A stretch of 64,000 nt of DNA from Cytophagales bacterium (lineage in GTDB: Bacteria > Bacteroidota > Bacteroidia > Cytophagales > 172606-1): assembly GCA_030448185.1 (NCBI GenBank), contig JAUJNL010000001.1, forward strand, positions 62,001 through 126,000, given 5' to 3'. Made by a program: the position numbers and the translations under genes. Below, in pieces: positions 47,058-57,400 of this stretch. Under the pieces are notes generated by a model. It was not told where the DNA came from, did not search any database, and saw only the letters and a program-made list of their open reading frames with translations. Each line of letters opens with the position of its first letter. The first letter of the stretch is position 1.

Positions 47058-47192
47058 TGTTCGGTATCAGGTATTGGGTAATAAGTATTAGCAAAAAAAT
47101 GAACGATTATATTAATCCCAAAGATTAATTAGAAAACTACGTCCCAATACCTAAACCTAATACCTAATACCCAGTACCTAATACCTCATAAC
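47058..47192. repeat. intergenic degenerate inverted repeat (stutter type)
   Basis: The left half has GGTATCAGGTATTGGGTAAT. The right half is a stutter of CCTAATACCTAATACC-like words, the approximate complement. It lies between nuoM and nuoN. Confidence 0.55.
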
Positions 47193-47199
47193 AATAAAG

Positions 47200-48618
47200 A
47201 TGTTTTCATCCCTCATTCTTTTATCCGTTTTCGGAATCCTCAACCTGTTCCTGGGGTTTCTCAAATCCCGGTCCTGGTTGTTACCGGTTACTATTCTGTT
47301 TTTACTGACGGCTTTAGGGGCAGTCGTGCTGGACTGGAATAAGTCATTCTATTTTCTGAATTACATGATGAGTACCGATAATGTATCGGTAGCTTTTACT
47401 TCCATCATCATTCTTTCTACGGTTCTTATCATACCGCTTTCCAGGGCCTACGTCCGAACGGAGGGGGCGCCTGTAGCTGAGTATTACGCCATTTTGCTGT
47501 TCTCAGTGGTAGGAGCCATTATGATGGTTGGGTTCGAAAACCTGCTGATGCTGTTTATCGGCTTGGAGACGCTTTCGATTGCCATGTACGTGCTGGCAGG
47601 TAGCGACAAACGGAATCCCCGTTCGCATGAAGCAGCATTGAAGTATTTGCTGATGGGTTCTTTTGCCACGGGCATTCTCCTGTTTGGCGTGGCATTGTTA
47701 TACGGGGCCACGGGTTCTTTTGGCTTGGGTGGGATTAAGGCTTACGTGGTTTCTAATGCCGGAAACATTTCCCCACTGCTATATCTGGGGCTTTCATTCG
47801 TACTGGTAGGTATCTTGTTCAAACTTTCCGTGGCTCCCTTCCACTTCTGGACTCCTGATGTATATGACGGGGCTCCTACCCTGTTTACGGCCTTTATGTC
47901 CACCATCGTAAAAACAGCCGGATTCGCTGCCTTATTTAAAATTCTTTCCGTTTCTTTTACCGGGGTTTATAATTTTTGGTGGGTTATGATGGCCGCAGCA
48001 ACTGTACTGACCCTTTTTATTGGCAATATTACGGCTGTCTACCAGAGTAGTTTCAAACGCATGCTGGCTTACTCCAGTATCTCCCACGCCGGGTATTTGC
48101 TGATTGCCATTACTACCCTGGGGCCAGCTTCCCGGGAGTCTATTCTATTCTACTCACTGGCTTATTCTCTGGCTACGATTACTTCTTTTGCCGTACTGAT
48201 GTTGGTGAATGAGCAGCGTGGCGGGGAGGGTTACACTTCCTTTAATGGTTTAGGCAAACAAAATCCGTTCCTGGCATTTACCTTAACTGTAGCGATGTGT
48301 TCGCTGGCCGGTATTCCGCTCACCGCCGGGTTCCTGGGCAAGCTCTTTATCTTTCTGAATGCCTTGGAAAAAGGATTTGTCTGGTTACTGGTAGTAGCCG
48401 TACTAATGTCTGCCGTAGGGATTTACTACTACTTCCGCGTGGTCATTGCCATGTATATGAAGGGTAGCAGCGAAGAAGTAATGTTAAGTGATGGCAAAGA
48501 TGTTTTAACAACCGATAAAATTGTTGTTCCCGGTTCATTTCAAGTGGTACTGGCTATCACTACTGCGCTGACTATTCTCTTGGGTATCTTCCCGAACTTT
48601 GTAATGAACTTATTCTAA
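47200..48618 (+). CDS. nuoN: NADH-quinone oxidoreductase subunit N
   Basis: 472 residues, intact. MLFIGLETLSIAMYVLAGSDKRNPRSHEAALKYLLMGSF has the conserved Glu and Lys. FKLSVAPFHFWTPDVYDGAPTLFTAFMSTIVKTAG and KRMLAYSSISHAGYLL follow. It is the third antiporter-like pump subunit and the last of the nuo set. Confidence 0.97.
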   Translation: MFSSLILLSVFGILNLFLGFLKSRSWLLPVTILFLLTALGAVVLDWNKSFYFLNYMMSTDNVSVAFTSIIILSTVLIIPLSRAYVRTEGAPVAEYYAILLFSVVGAIMMVGFENLLMLFIGLETLSIAMYVLAGSDKRNPRSHEAALKYLLMGSFATGILLFGVALLYGATGSFGLGGIKAYVVSNAGNISPLLYLGLSFVLVGILFKLSVAPFHFWTPDVYDGAPTLFTAFMSTIVKTAGFAALFKILSVSFTGVYNFWWVMMAAATVLTLFIGNITAVYQSSFKRMLAYSSISHAGYLLIAITTLGPASRESILFYSLAYSLATITSFAVLMLVNEQRGGEGYTSFNGLGKQNPFLAFTLTVAMCSLAGIPLTAGFLGKLFIFLNALEKGFVWLLVVAVLMSAVGIYYYFRVVIAMYMKGSSEEVMLSDGKDVLTTDKIVVPGSFQVVLAITTALTILLGIFPNFVMNLF

Positions 48619-48660
48619 TCTGAGTCGGGAACTTCCCCGGATAAATGCCATTAAGATATC

Positions 48661-48696
48661 ATCAAAAAAGCCGCTTATTACAGCGGCTTTTTTGAT
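48661..48696. terminator. terminator ending the nuo cluster
   Basis: Perfect 14-base arms (ATCAAAAAAGCCGC and complement) with an eight-base loop. The A and T runs let it act for the minus-strand YtxH gene too. Confidence 0.85.
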
Positions 48697-48714
48697 AGAG
48701 GTAACGTTTTATCC

Positions 48715-49065
48715 TTATATGTTTCCAGACTGGTTAGCGGAATTAGTTGCATTGCCGCTATTCTGATCATTAGCCTTACCAGTCATTTGCTCCGCTTTTT
48801 CTACCACCTTGTTAATAGTAGAAGAGGCGTTTGCCTTTAAATCATTAAGTTGAGTTCCTGCCTGATTTGCCCAATCTCCGGCTTTACCAGCCAGACCATT
48901 AGCTGTATCGGCTATTTTACGGCGGCTCTCCTGACCTGAGAAAGGAGCCAGTAACATACCAGCCGCTACGCCGGCGGCTGCACCTAATATAAAGGTGAGT
49001 AAGGCGCTGGTATTATTATCGTTGTTGTTCTCTTCGTATCCTTCAAAACGTCTTGGCATTGTCAT
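48715..49065 (-). CDS. YtxH-domain stress protein
   Basis: 116 residues. A short polar N-terminus is followed by the glycine/alanine membrane segment LLTFILGAAAGVAAGMLLAPFSGQESRRKIAD, the YtxH signature. A helical polar tail (LNDLKANASSTINKVVEKAEQM) ends in Asn/Ser-rich sequence. Such proteins are single-pass and stress-linked, with unknown mechanism. Confidence 0.85.
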   Translation of the reverse strand: MTMPRRFEGYEENNNDNNTSALLTFILGAAAGVAAGMLLAPFSGQESRRKIADTANGLAGKAGDWANQAGTQLNDLKANASSTINKVVEKAEQMTGKANDQNSGNATNSANQSGNI

Positions 49066-49453
49066 GGCAGTAAATAGTTTAAGGTTTGGTTAAATAGTGA
49101 ACTGGCCAATTGAGTATTTTTCATTGGCTTTCTAAAGTAAGTACGATGCTTCTGCAAGAAGGTTGTCCGAAGTATGCGAATAATTTATAATTAGCGCTTC
49201 GTTATCTGGTTGTTGGATAGAGGGAAGTAATGATACCTGGAAAGTTTCTGCCTTTTTTAGAAATCAGATAACCATTACGGCAACGGGGCTTGGCTAAGCG
49301 TTGATAATCAAACTGTTCACAGTAAGTTACGATTTTTATAATATTCAGGTCAGCGGCGTATAAACAGCGAAACTGCTGCAATCAGTAGCGCTATTGTCCG
49401 AGTACAACCAGTCGTGCTTGCTAAAAAACTTCTCTAATGAGCACCTAAGCCCA
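49066..49453. other. intergenic stretch, nothing recognised
   Basis: About 390 bases between the starts and ends of two minus-strand genes. It should hold the YtxH promoter. No gene, repeat or strong hairpin was seen. Confidence 0.4.
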
Positions 49454-50329
49454 TCAACTTTTCGCCTGTTTGGTATACCGGTGCTGATACTTGAGTGGAC
49501 TTTCCTTCACGATTTCCTTGAACTGCCGGTTAAAGTTAGAAATCGTCCGGAAGCCGCATTCATAGGCAATCTGCGACACGCTTAGCTTTTCCTCAATCAG
49601 CAGGCGGCAGGCGTGACCAATGCGGATTTCACTCACAAAATCAGAGAACGTCTTATTGGCCCGGGCCTTGAAGTACCGGCAAAAAGCCGAAGGCGCCATA
49701 TTAGCCAGAGCCGCTACTTTTTCCAGCGAAATTTCCTGCCGGAAGTTTTGCATCACGTATTCATGGACCTTATGCATCCGTTCCGTTTCGGACTCTTTAT
49801 AGGCGTTGGTAAAGCCCAAACTGGAAATATACTGGTATTCCTCGCTGAGAGATAAGGTATGCAGAATATCCAGCAGGCTCAACACACTTTCAAATCCTTC
49901 TTTGTTGACCAATTGCCGCATTTTATCGGCTATCCGGCTTTTAGTTTCTCCCGTAATTTCCAGGCCCCGATTAGAACGTTCAAACAGGTGTTTAATCAGG
50001 GCCATATCCTGTTTTTCAAAGAAATCACGCCCTAAAAAATCCTCCTTAAAGTAAATGACAATGCCGTGAGCCGGCAAAGGGTTGTTTTTATGAAAATAGT
50101 AGTCGTCACTCCGCCAGAGGTGCGGCACATTGGGCCCTAAGAAAACCATGTCGCCGGGCATAAAAGCCTTAATACTATCACCAACAAACCGGGTTCCGTT
50201 GCCCTCTAACACGTAGAATAACTGGTATTCGGGGTGAAAATGCCAGTTGGGGTCAAAAAACGAGTCCGAAAACTCCTTGACAATAAAAGAATGAATCGAA
50301 GAAACGGACTTTTTTAGTAAAGCTCTCAT
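49454..50329 (-). CDS. AraC-family transcriptional regulator with N-terminal cupin domain
   Basis: 291 residues. The N-terminal sensor is cupin-like (HFHPEYQLFYVLEGNGTRFVGDSIKAFMPGDMVFLGPNVPHLW). The C-terminal pair of helix-turn-helix motifs is at about 185-285: ISLEKVAALANMAPSAFCRYFKARANKTFSDFV and LSVSQIAYECGFRTISNFNRQFKEIVKESPLKYQ. Regulators of this type respond to sugars. It may control the sugar-oxidation genes about 1.2 kb away (inference). Confidence 0.9.
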   Translation of the reverse strand: MRALLKKSVSSIHSFIVKEFSDSFFDPNWHFHPEYQLFYVLEGNGTRFVGDSIKAFMPGDMVFLGPNVPHLWRSDDYYFHKNNPLPAHGIVIYFKEDFLGRDFFEKQDMALIKHLFERSNRGLEITGETKSRIADKMRQLVNKEGFESVLSLLDILHTLSLSEEYQYISSLGFTNAYKESETERMHKVHEYVMQNFRQEISLEKVAALANMAPSAFCRYFKARANKTFSDFVSEIRIGHACRLLIEEKLSVSQIAYECGFRTISNFNRQFKEIVKESPLKYQHRYTKQAKS

Positions 50330-50421
50330 AGAAAAAGGCCGAAAATATTCTTATACAACGTCCTTCCGCTTCTGCCACCTGCAACAGAACAAAAGGCCCA
50401 TTGGCAGTCAATAGCATACTT

Positions 50422-51273
50422 TTACAATTTTTCTATCTCTTCCTTAGAAAGCCCGGTTGATTTAGCAATCAGTTCAATAGCTACTCCATTCTTTTTCAGT
50501 TCTTTGACAATCTCAATTTGTTTTTCCTGACGACCTTCTTCCCGCGCTTCTTTTCGCATAGTTTCCATCACACTATAATTATCCCGGTAGACTTTCAAGC
50601 TTTCTTCGTATGTTCTCATCTCTTCTAGAGTTAATTTGGCTAATTCTGCTTCAGTAAATAATTTCTCAAATACCTTTTCTTGCAATTTCTGCGGTCTTTC
50701 CTGCAGCTTGGGCAGGTTTTTGAGCACGTACATCCATTTCTCAAAATGAGTCACTAGCTCATCCTCCCGCTTCTTGAAACGGGGCATTTCCAAATATATA
50801 AACGTTAATTTCTCATAAAAGACTTCAAAAGTCTCTTTATCCAGTAGCTGTACTTCCCGTTTGTAGCGGTCTTTATCACTTGACTCAGCAAAGGCAAAGT
50901 TCAGAATACCAATCGTGTAAACCGCTTTCAGGTAATAGTCCCACTCTCTTCCCTTAGGAGCTTGTTCCTGAATGGGAAAAGTGGCGTAAAAAATACTACG
51001 GTCCTTAAAATACTCCTGCCGTACATTTTGCAGCTCTATGATAAACTTCTCTCCTTTATCATTCTCACAATATAAATCAAAAATGGCTTTCCGGTCCGTT
51101 TCCGTCTTACCCTGGTTCTCGGTATTGAGATAGCTTAATTCCTTTATCTGTTCTTTGTCTTCCAAAACTTGATTCAAGAAATCAATCAGCAGCTCTTTAT
51201 TGAACTCGGTTCCGAATAGCTTCTTGAAGCCAAAATCCGTGAAGGGATTGATGTATTTCTCTTCTACACTCAT
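50422..51273 (-). CDS. Rpn-family recombination-promoting nuclease / PD-(D/E)XK putative transposase
   Basis: 283 residues. Start YINPFTDFGFKKLFGTEFNKELLIDFLNQVL, then DRKAIFDLYCENDKGEKFIIELQNVRQEYFKDRSIFY, which carries the D-ExQ nuclease core of the Rpn/TIGR01784 family. The C-terminal part is a charged helical tail (EEGRQEKQIEIVKELKKNGV, ending in a small STGLSKEEI helix). Family members cut DNA and promote RecA-independent recombination or phage defence. No partner genes. Confidence 0.9.
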   Translation of the reverse strand: MSVEEKYINPFTDFGFKKLFGTEFNKELLIDFLNQVLEDKEQIKELSYLNTENQGKTETDRKAIFDLYCENDKGEKFIIELQNVRQEYFKDRSIFYATFPIQEQAPKGREWDYYLKAVYTIGILNFAFAESSDKDRYKREVQLLDKETFEVFYEKLTFIYLEMPRFKKREDELVTHFEKWMYVLKNLPKLQERPQKLQEKVFEKLFTEAELAKLTLEEMRTYEESLKVYRDNYSVMETMRKEAREEGRQEKQIEIVKELKKNGVAIELIAKSTGLSKEEIEKL

Positions 51274-51481
51274 AAATCAAAAATACTTATTCACGACCAG
51301 ATATTCTTATTTATTGGGTACCAACGGCGTACTGAAGAGTTTTGGAGAGTTTTATACTTTTTATTAACCAGTAATTTAATCAATTATAAATTTTAGGTCA
51401 AAATACAGTCAAAAATGGTTAAAAGAGGCACACTTCAATATATAGTATTTATCTAATATTGTATTGACTAAAATCTGGAGT

Positions 51482-52348
51482 ATGAAATTACTAATGAACC
51501 TGCTGCTGTGGACGACTGAGATGGAGGACGACATGCTGCCCATTCTGGAGAACCTGAAGGCAATGGGCTTTGACGGTATGGAAGTGCCAATGTTTAGCAC
51601 GGACCAAAGCAAATGGAAAAAGTGGTCCCACCACTTCGACCAGTTGGGCCTTTACCGCATCGCCGTTACCTATTGCGATGCAGCATATAACCCGATAAGT
51701 CCTGATGCACAAACCCGCCGAAAGGCAATTGACCGGCTCAAGCAATTAACCGAATGCAGTCAGCTGTTGGGTGCCGATATTCTGGCCGGCCCAATTCATT
51801 CCGCCCTGAATGTATTTACTGGAAAGGGTCCGACACAGGAAGAATGGAATTGGTCCGTTGAGGCAATTAGGCAGGTGACAGCGTACGCCAAAAGCGGTGG
51901 TATTACGCTTGGCATCGAGTACCTTAACCGCTTCGAAAACTATCTGGTAAGCTGTACTGACGATGTACTCCGCTTTGTCCGGGACGTGAATCATCCCAAT
52001 TGCCGGATTATGTTCGATACCTTCCATGCCAATATCGAGGAAAAAAATATTGCCGATGCTTTCCGGAAGTGTGCTGCGGAAGTAGCGTATGTTCAGATAT
52101 CGGAGAACGACCGGAGTACGCCGGGTAAAGGGCACGTAGAATGGACCTCCTTTTTTGATGCGTTAAAAGATACTGATTATCAGGGCTGTCTGTCCATTGA
52201 AGCCTTTGGTCGTCGCCAGCCCGACTTAGCCGCCGCCACCAAAATATGGCGGGCCATGTTCGAAAGCGAAGACCAGCTGGCCCGCGACGGCCTGGCCTTC
52301 CTGCAAAAAGAAGTAAGCAAACGGTTCATTACAGTCAATAGTCAATAG
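51482..52348 (+). CDS. sugar phosphate isomerase/epimerase (xylose isomerase-like TIM barrel)
   Basis: 288 residues from ATG 51482. KLLMNLLLWTTEMEDDMLPILENLKAMGFDGMEVP is the first barrel strand with the Glu ligand. LGIEYLNRFENYLV, IMFDTFHANIEE and GCLSIEAFGR hold the metal ligands (Glu, Asp, His, Glu). EGRGTPGKGHVEW-like SENDRSTPGKGHVEW is also conserved. It probably epimerises or isomerises a keto sugar in the cytoplasm. It is followed by an oxidoreductase and ThuA fusion in the same direction. Confidence 0.9.
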   Translation: MKLLMNLLLWTTEMEDDMLPILENLKAMGFDGMEVPMFSTDQSKWKKWSHHFDQLGLYRIAVTYCDAAYNPISPDAQTRRKAIDRLKQLTECSQLLGADILAGPIHSALNVFTGKGPTQEEWNWSVEAIRQVTAYAKSGGITLGIEYLNRFENYLVSCTDDVLRFVRDVNHPNCRIMFDTFHANIEEKNIADAFRKCAAEVAYVQISENDRSTPGKGHVEWTSFFDALKDTDYQGCLSIEAFGRRQPDLAAATKIWRAMFESEDQLARDGLAFLQKEVSKRFITVNSQ

Positions 52349-52440
52349 TGAACTAGTCATTGGTTGACTGGTCATTAGTGTTTACCTGAATGCACTTTTC
52401 CTAATGACTACTGACAATTGACCTATTTCCATAAATCAGC
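52330..52440. repeat. intergenic degenerate inverted repeat (stutter type)
   Basis: CAGTCAATAGTCAATAGTG and GTCATTGGTTGACTGGTCA on the left are mirrored by CTAATGACTACTGACAATTG on the right. It overlaps the end of the epimerase gene by 19 bases. Confidence 0.5.
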
Positions 52441-52471
52441 ACATAATCTCATCAGCAAATCAACTATCAGC

Positions 52472-53596
52472 ATGAGCAAAAAAATTAACGTAGCCATTGT
52501 AGGCTTAGGCTTTGGGGCCGAATTTATACCTATCTATCAAAGGCACCCTCACACTGCTATGTATGCTATTTGCCAGCGGACCGAAAGCAAATTGAAGCAG
52601 ATTGGCGATGCCTTCGGCGTGGAAAAGCGGTATGCCGATTTAGACGAATTACTTAAGGACCCGAACGTAGACGTGGTGCACATCAATTCGCCTATTCACC
52701 TGCACGCGTCCCAAAGTCTGGCCGCGTTGCGGGCCGGCAAACACGTAGCCTGTACCGTTCCGATGGCAACCACCGTGGAGGAATGTATGCAGATTGTAGA
52801 GGCCCAGCGGGAATCAGGTAAGAAGTATATGATGATGGAGACGGTGGTGTATAGCCGGGAATTTCTGTTCGTGAAAGAACTGTACGAGAAAGGCGAACTG
52901 GGTAAGGTGCAGTTCCTGAAAGCCAGTCATCAGCAGGACATGGACGGCTGGCCCGACTATTGGCCGGGATTGCCACCGATGCACTATGCCACGCACTGCG
53001 TGGGTCCGGTAGCGGGATTATTGAAACTGGAAGCCGAATACGTTTCCTGCTTTGGCTCGGGCCGCATCCGCGAAGAACTTATCCAGCACTACAATTCGCC
53101 TTTCGCCATTGAAAGTGCCCATATTAAGTTTAAGGACAGCGACTTAGCGGCTTACGTGTACCGTTCCCTGTTCGACACCGCCCGGCAGTACCGTGAAAGT
53201 TTTGAAGTATACGGAAGCAAAAAATCATTCGAATGGCCGCTTATTGAAGGCGAAGATCCGGTAATTCATACTGCCAAGAAGGACGAACATGAAATTCCGG
53301 CCAAGGTAAAAGTGCCTGATTATGCGCACCTGCTTCCGGAGCCTATTCAATTGTTTACTACGAAAGGAGTTTACGACATCGAAGAAAACCAGCACCTGTC
53401 ATTCCTCCAGGGCAGTGGACACGGCGGTTCGCACCCGCACATGGTTCATGAATTTATCATGAGCATCGTCGAAGACCGGGAGCCCTTCCCGAACGCAGCG
53501 CAGTCGGCTAACTGGACCAGCGTGGGTATTCTGGCGCATGAATCAGCCATGAAAGGCGGAGAAATCATTCAGATTCCGGATTTTACGGCAATATGA
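52472..53596 (+). CDS. Gfo/Idh/MocA-family oxidoreductase
   Basis: 374 residues from ATG 52472. The NAD(P)-binding start is KINVAIVGLGFGAEFIPIYQRHP. VDVVHINSPIHLHASQSLAALRAGKHVACTVPMATT is the conserved EKP-type region (here VPM). HYATHCVGPVAGLLKLEAEYV carries the catalytic His region. The family oxidises or reduces sugars and inositols with NAD(P). It probably works with the neighbouring epimerase. It overlaps the next gene by four bases (ATGA). Confidence 0.92.
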   Translation: MSKKINVAIVGLGFGAEFIPIYQRHPHTAMYAICQRTESKLKQIGDAFGVEKRYADLDELLKDPNVDVVHINSPIHLHASQSLAALRAGKHVACTVPMATTVEECMQIVEAQRESGKKYMMMETVVYSREFLFVKELYEKGELGKVQFLKASHQQDMDGWPDYWPGLPPMHYATHCVGPVAGLLKLEAEYVSCFGSGRIREELIQHYNSPFAIESAHIKFKDSDLAAYVYRSLFDTARQYRESFEVYGSKKSFEWPLIEGEDPVIHTAKKDEHEIPAKVKVPDYAHLLPEPIQLFTTKGVYDIEENQHLSFLQGSGHGGSHPHMVHEFIMSIVEDREPFPNAAQSANWTSVGILAHESAMKGGEIIQIPDFTAI

Positions 53597-54021
53597 ATCA
53601 GTCGCCCGTAAGCCTTCAGCTCATTGACACTTTTCCAGCCGATCCATTAACCGGCAAAGTACCGGATGAGCATTACGCTATCGTTGAGAAAAGTTCGCAA
53701 GCAAAGGTTGGCGGCATTCGATTGCGGTTAAGTAACCGAGATGATATTCTGCTCTATGCTGGTCACATTGGCTACGACGTAGATGAAGCCTATCGCGGAC
53801 AACATTATGCGGCTTATGCTTGCCTTGAAATGAAGCCGATTGCGTTAAAGCACGGATTCAGGGAGGTTTGGATTACCTGTAATCCTGACAATTGGCCTTC
53901 GCGTCGAACCTGTGAACGCATTGGGGCGGAGTTAGTAGAAATCGTTGATCTACCGGAGGACAGCGATATGTACCAAGACGGCGAACGCCAGAAATGCCGC
54001 TATCGATGGCAATTACTTTAA
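53593..54021 (+). CDS. GNAT-family acetyltransferase
   Basis: 142 residues. GHIGYDVDEAYRGQHYAAYACLEM is the acetyl-CoA loop (Y/RGxxxA). FREVWITCNPDNWPSRRTCERIGAELVEIVDLP is the C-terminal GNAT signature (N-x-x-S-x-x-x-x-E-x-x-G). Substrate unknown. Translation is probably coupled to the preceding oxidoreductase. Confidence 0.88.
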   Translation: MNQSPVSLQLIDTFPADPLTGKVPDEHYAIVEKSSQAKVGGIRLRLSNRDDILLYAGHIGYDVDEAYRGQHYAAYACLEMKPIALKHGFREVWITCNPDNWPSRRTCERIGAELVEIVDLPEDSDMYQDGERQKCRYRWQLL

Positions 54022-54035
54022 ATCTCACTTATGCA

Positions 54036-54164
54036 ATGAACGTCATACAAGCAAAATTTATCATTGCTCTATTGGGTTTGCTGCTGCTTATCCAATGCGT
54101 CAATCAAGCAACAATCCGCTTAAAACTGGCGCAAGTCTTAGCGAAGCGAGACTTGCGCCCCTAA
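54036..54164 (+). CDS. short lipoprotein-like ORF ended by a palindromic repeat
   Basis: 42 residues: signal-like KFIIALLGLLLLIQCVNQAT, with the cysteine in a lipobox-like place, then LAQVLAKRDLRP encoded by the palindrome at 54128-54159. It looks like the start of a lipoprotein gene whose remainder was replaced by repeats. Confidence 0.35.
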   Translation: MNVIQAKFIIALLGLLLLIQCVNQATIRLKLAQVLAKRDLRP

Positions 54165-54223
54165 ATAATTGCCAGTCTCCCACTGGCAGGAAGTCGTAGA
54201 GACGCAATGCATTGCGTCTCTAC
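54128..54223. repeat. composite palindrome, copy 1
   Basis: Two units. At 54128-54159 is GGCGCAAGTCT, ten bases, then its complement. At 54169-54223 is a 55-base unit with TGCCAGT-CTCCC-ACTGGCA and a perfect 28-base palindrome starting GTAGAGACGCAATG. The 55-base unit recurs at 60626-60680 with two differences, again preceded by a GCGCAAG hairpin. Confidence 0.85.
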
Positions 54224-54264
54224 CTATCATCTCTCCTCACAAGACTGAAGTCTTGCGCGAGGTA

Positions 54265-54400
54265 TGTCATTGCGAGGAACGAAGCAACTATTCTCACCGA
54301 AGGTAATCTATACAGCCTAAAGGTTGCAAAGCGTGTCGGTAGCTTCAAAGATTTATGTTTGTTTATACCCGTTCAGATTGCTTCGTTCCTCGCAATGACG
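54265..54400. repeat. REP-like palindromic element, copy 2
   Basis: Inverted arms TCATTGCGAGGAACGAAGC and complement, as in copy 1 at 42374-42467. The centre is longer and shares CGGTAGCT with copy 1. It lies 30 bases before the ThuA-fusion start. Confidence 0.8.
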
Positions 54401-54430
54401 CTTCTTACTATTTCTAACATTCGACATCCC

Positions 54431-57400
54431 ATGCATCTGCTCAATAAAAACTTTTTGGCAAGACACAGCACACTGGCAGCGGTGTCTTGCCTGTTGCTTT
54501 CCCTGCTGCTCACCTATTGTACGTCCAGTAAGACGGGCAGCGGACAAAATCTATCTAAAACCACTGGTAAAGCCCGAAGGATAGAAATTTTATTTTTAGG
54601 AGATAATAACCACCACAAACCTGCCGAACGGGTTCCGGCGCTGATGGCGGCGCTGGGCAGCAAAGGCATTAACATCACTTACACCGACAACTTGGCTGAC
54701 CTCAACTCCGAGACGCTGGCCAAATATGACGGGCTGCTGATTTATGCCAATTGGGATACCCTACCGGCTCAGCAGGAAAAAGCCCTTCTAGACTACGTGG
54801 CTTCCGGTAAAGGATTTATTCCGGTGCATTGCGCTTCTTTCTGCTTCCACAATTCGGAAGAGTACGTGAAAATGGTTGGTGGAAAGTTCTGGCGGCATAA
54901 AATGGATACCATTCAGGCCTCGATTACCCAACCTGGACATCCGGCCGTAGCCGGGCTTCAACCCTTTAAATCGGTAGATGAAACCTATCTGCACGAGAAA
55001 CTGCAACCGGATAACAACGTGCTGATGGAGCGGGAAATAGAAGCCGACCAAACCACTGACAAGCCCGGTCAGAAAACCGAACCTTATACCTGGACCCGTT
55101 CATATGGCAAAGGCCGCGTATTTTACACCGCCTACGGTCACGACGAACGGACTTGGAATAACCCCGGCTTTCAGGCATTATTGGAAAAGGGCATTTTATG
55201 GGCTGTAGGTGACGAGGTCAAAAAACTCCACGATGCCCTGAATCCGCAACCATTTGCCTACAAAGAGGCAAAGCTGCCGAACTACGAAGGCCGTCCTGGT
55301 CCGCAAATGCAGCAACTGGCCCTTTCGCCGGAGGAGTCCATGAAGCACATTCAGGTGCCGGCTGATTTTACCCTCGGGCTGTTTGCCCATGAACCTGACG
55401 TAATGCACCCGATTGCCATGACCTGGGATGAACGCGGAAGGCTCTACGTATTGATTACCAAAGATTATCCGAATGAACGAAAAGAGCAGGGCGGCAGTGA
55501 CTATATTCTCATTTACGAGGACACGAACCAGGATGGCAAAGCCGATAAGTTTACCCGCTTTGCGGACGGACTGAGTGTACCAACGGGTTTAGTGCGGTAC
55601 AACGGTGGCCTGATTGTATCGCAGGCTCCGCACATGCTGTATCTGAAAGACACCAACGGCGACGACAAAGCCGACGAGAAAAAAATTCTGTTTACGGGCT
55701 GGGGCACTTTTGACACCCACGCCGGCCCGTCTAACCTCCAATACGGCTTTGATAACTGGATCTATGGCAGCGTCGGTTACGCCGGATTCAAGGGAAAATT
55801 TGGTAGTGATTCCTTGAAATTCAGCCAAGGCTTTTACCGGTTCAAGCCGGACGGCTCAAAATTGGAATACCTGACCAGCACCTCCAACAACACCTGGGGC
55901 CTCGCTTTTAACGAAATGGGTGATTTGTTCGGCTCCACGGCCAACAATGCCCACGGCTGGTATGCGCCTATTCCGCACCGCTACTTTCATTCTGCCCCCG
56001 GCGTAGACAATGGCAGCCGCAGCACCGATACCCACAAAGATATGAAGCCCATTACCGGCAAAGTTCGGCAGGTAGACGTATTTGGGGGCTTTACGGCGGC
56101 TTCCGGGCATAACTTCTACACGGCCCGGGCCTTCCCTAAAGCTTATTGGAATAACGTAGCTTTTGTAACGGAGCCTACCGGACACATTGTGCACCAGAAT
56201 ATTATGGTGAAAAACGGCACGGACTACGAAGACAAGGAAGGCTTAGGCTTTAACCTGCTGGCGGGTGCCGACGAATGGGTATCCCCGGTTTTTGCTGAGG
56301 TAGGTCCGGATGGCGCCGTTTGGGTAGCCGATTGGTACAGCTTTATCATCCAGCACAATCCTACTCCAAAGGGGGCAGAAAATGGACCCGGTAACGCGTA
56401 CCAAACTGATTTAAGGGATTATACGCACGGCCGTATTTACCGCGTGGCCTACAAACAGGCACCAGCTTACCAACCGCTTTCGCTGAGCAAAGACCGGCCG
56501 CAGGAACTGGTAGCAGCCCTTGGGAATAATAACCTGTTCTGGCGTCAAACCGCGCAACGTTTATTGGTAGAAAGAGGGCAGAAAGATGTGGTTCCGCAGT
56601 TAATTGAGTTAGTTAAAAACCAGTCGCTGGACGAGATTGGCAACAATCCGGGTGCCATTCATGCCCTTTGGACGTTGCACGGCTTAGGCGCTTTAGATGG
56701 TTCAGATGCGGGTGCCCTCCAGGCTGCAACCGCTGCGCTGAAGCATCGGAGTTACGGTGTCCGGAAAACGGCTATTCAGGTACTGCCCCGTAACGCTTCC
56801 TCTGTAGATGCGTTGTTACAAGCCAATAGCTTGAATGATTCCGAGCCGCTAGTGGTACTCAATACCCTGCTGGCCTTCAGCGAAATGCCTCTGACATCGG
56901 GTGCAGAGAAAGCAATATTAGCCCGGCTTGACCAGTCGAAAGAGGTCAATGACCGCTGGTTGCCCGATGCATTTGCCTGCGTATTGACCAGCAATGAAGG
57001 TAAAGGGTTGAAAGCTTACCTGAAGCAACATGCCGCGAAAGCGGGCACGCAACCCAGGCAGTCTTACAGTGAGATGGGGAATCGCCGGAATCATACGGGC
57101 ATGAACCATACCCCTGCCCAAACGGTAGCCAATACGCAATCCTCGGGCAATGGACCAGACTTGGTCATTACGGGAGTACGCACAGAACCGGCTTCTCCGT
57201 ACGTGCGGGAAAATGTACGGCTTTTGGTGGATGTAAAGAATGCGGGTGGTACAGCTGTTCCAACCGGAACGACGACCCCGCTGGCTATCCGGATTGAGGG
57301 CATGGGACAAACGATTGAGTTGGTAAGTTTTACCCATAAAGAAGGCATTCCGGCCGGAGAAACAGTAACCATCGAAAAAGGGACTAACGGCCCCCTGGAC

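Noticed and set aside
54212-54430. Upstream extension of the ThuA fusion frame
   Set aside because: The extension (YVIARNEATILTEG, IASFLAMT) is the translated REP-like palindrome. The lipoprotein signal starts at ATG 54431.
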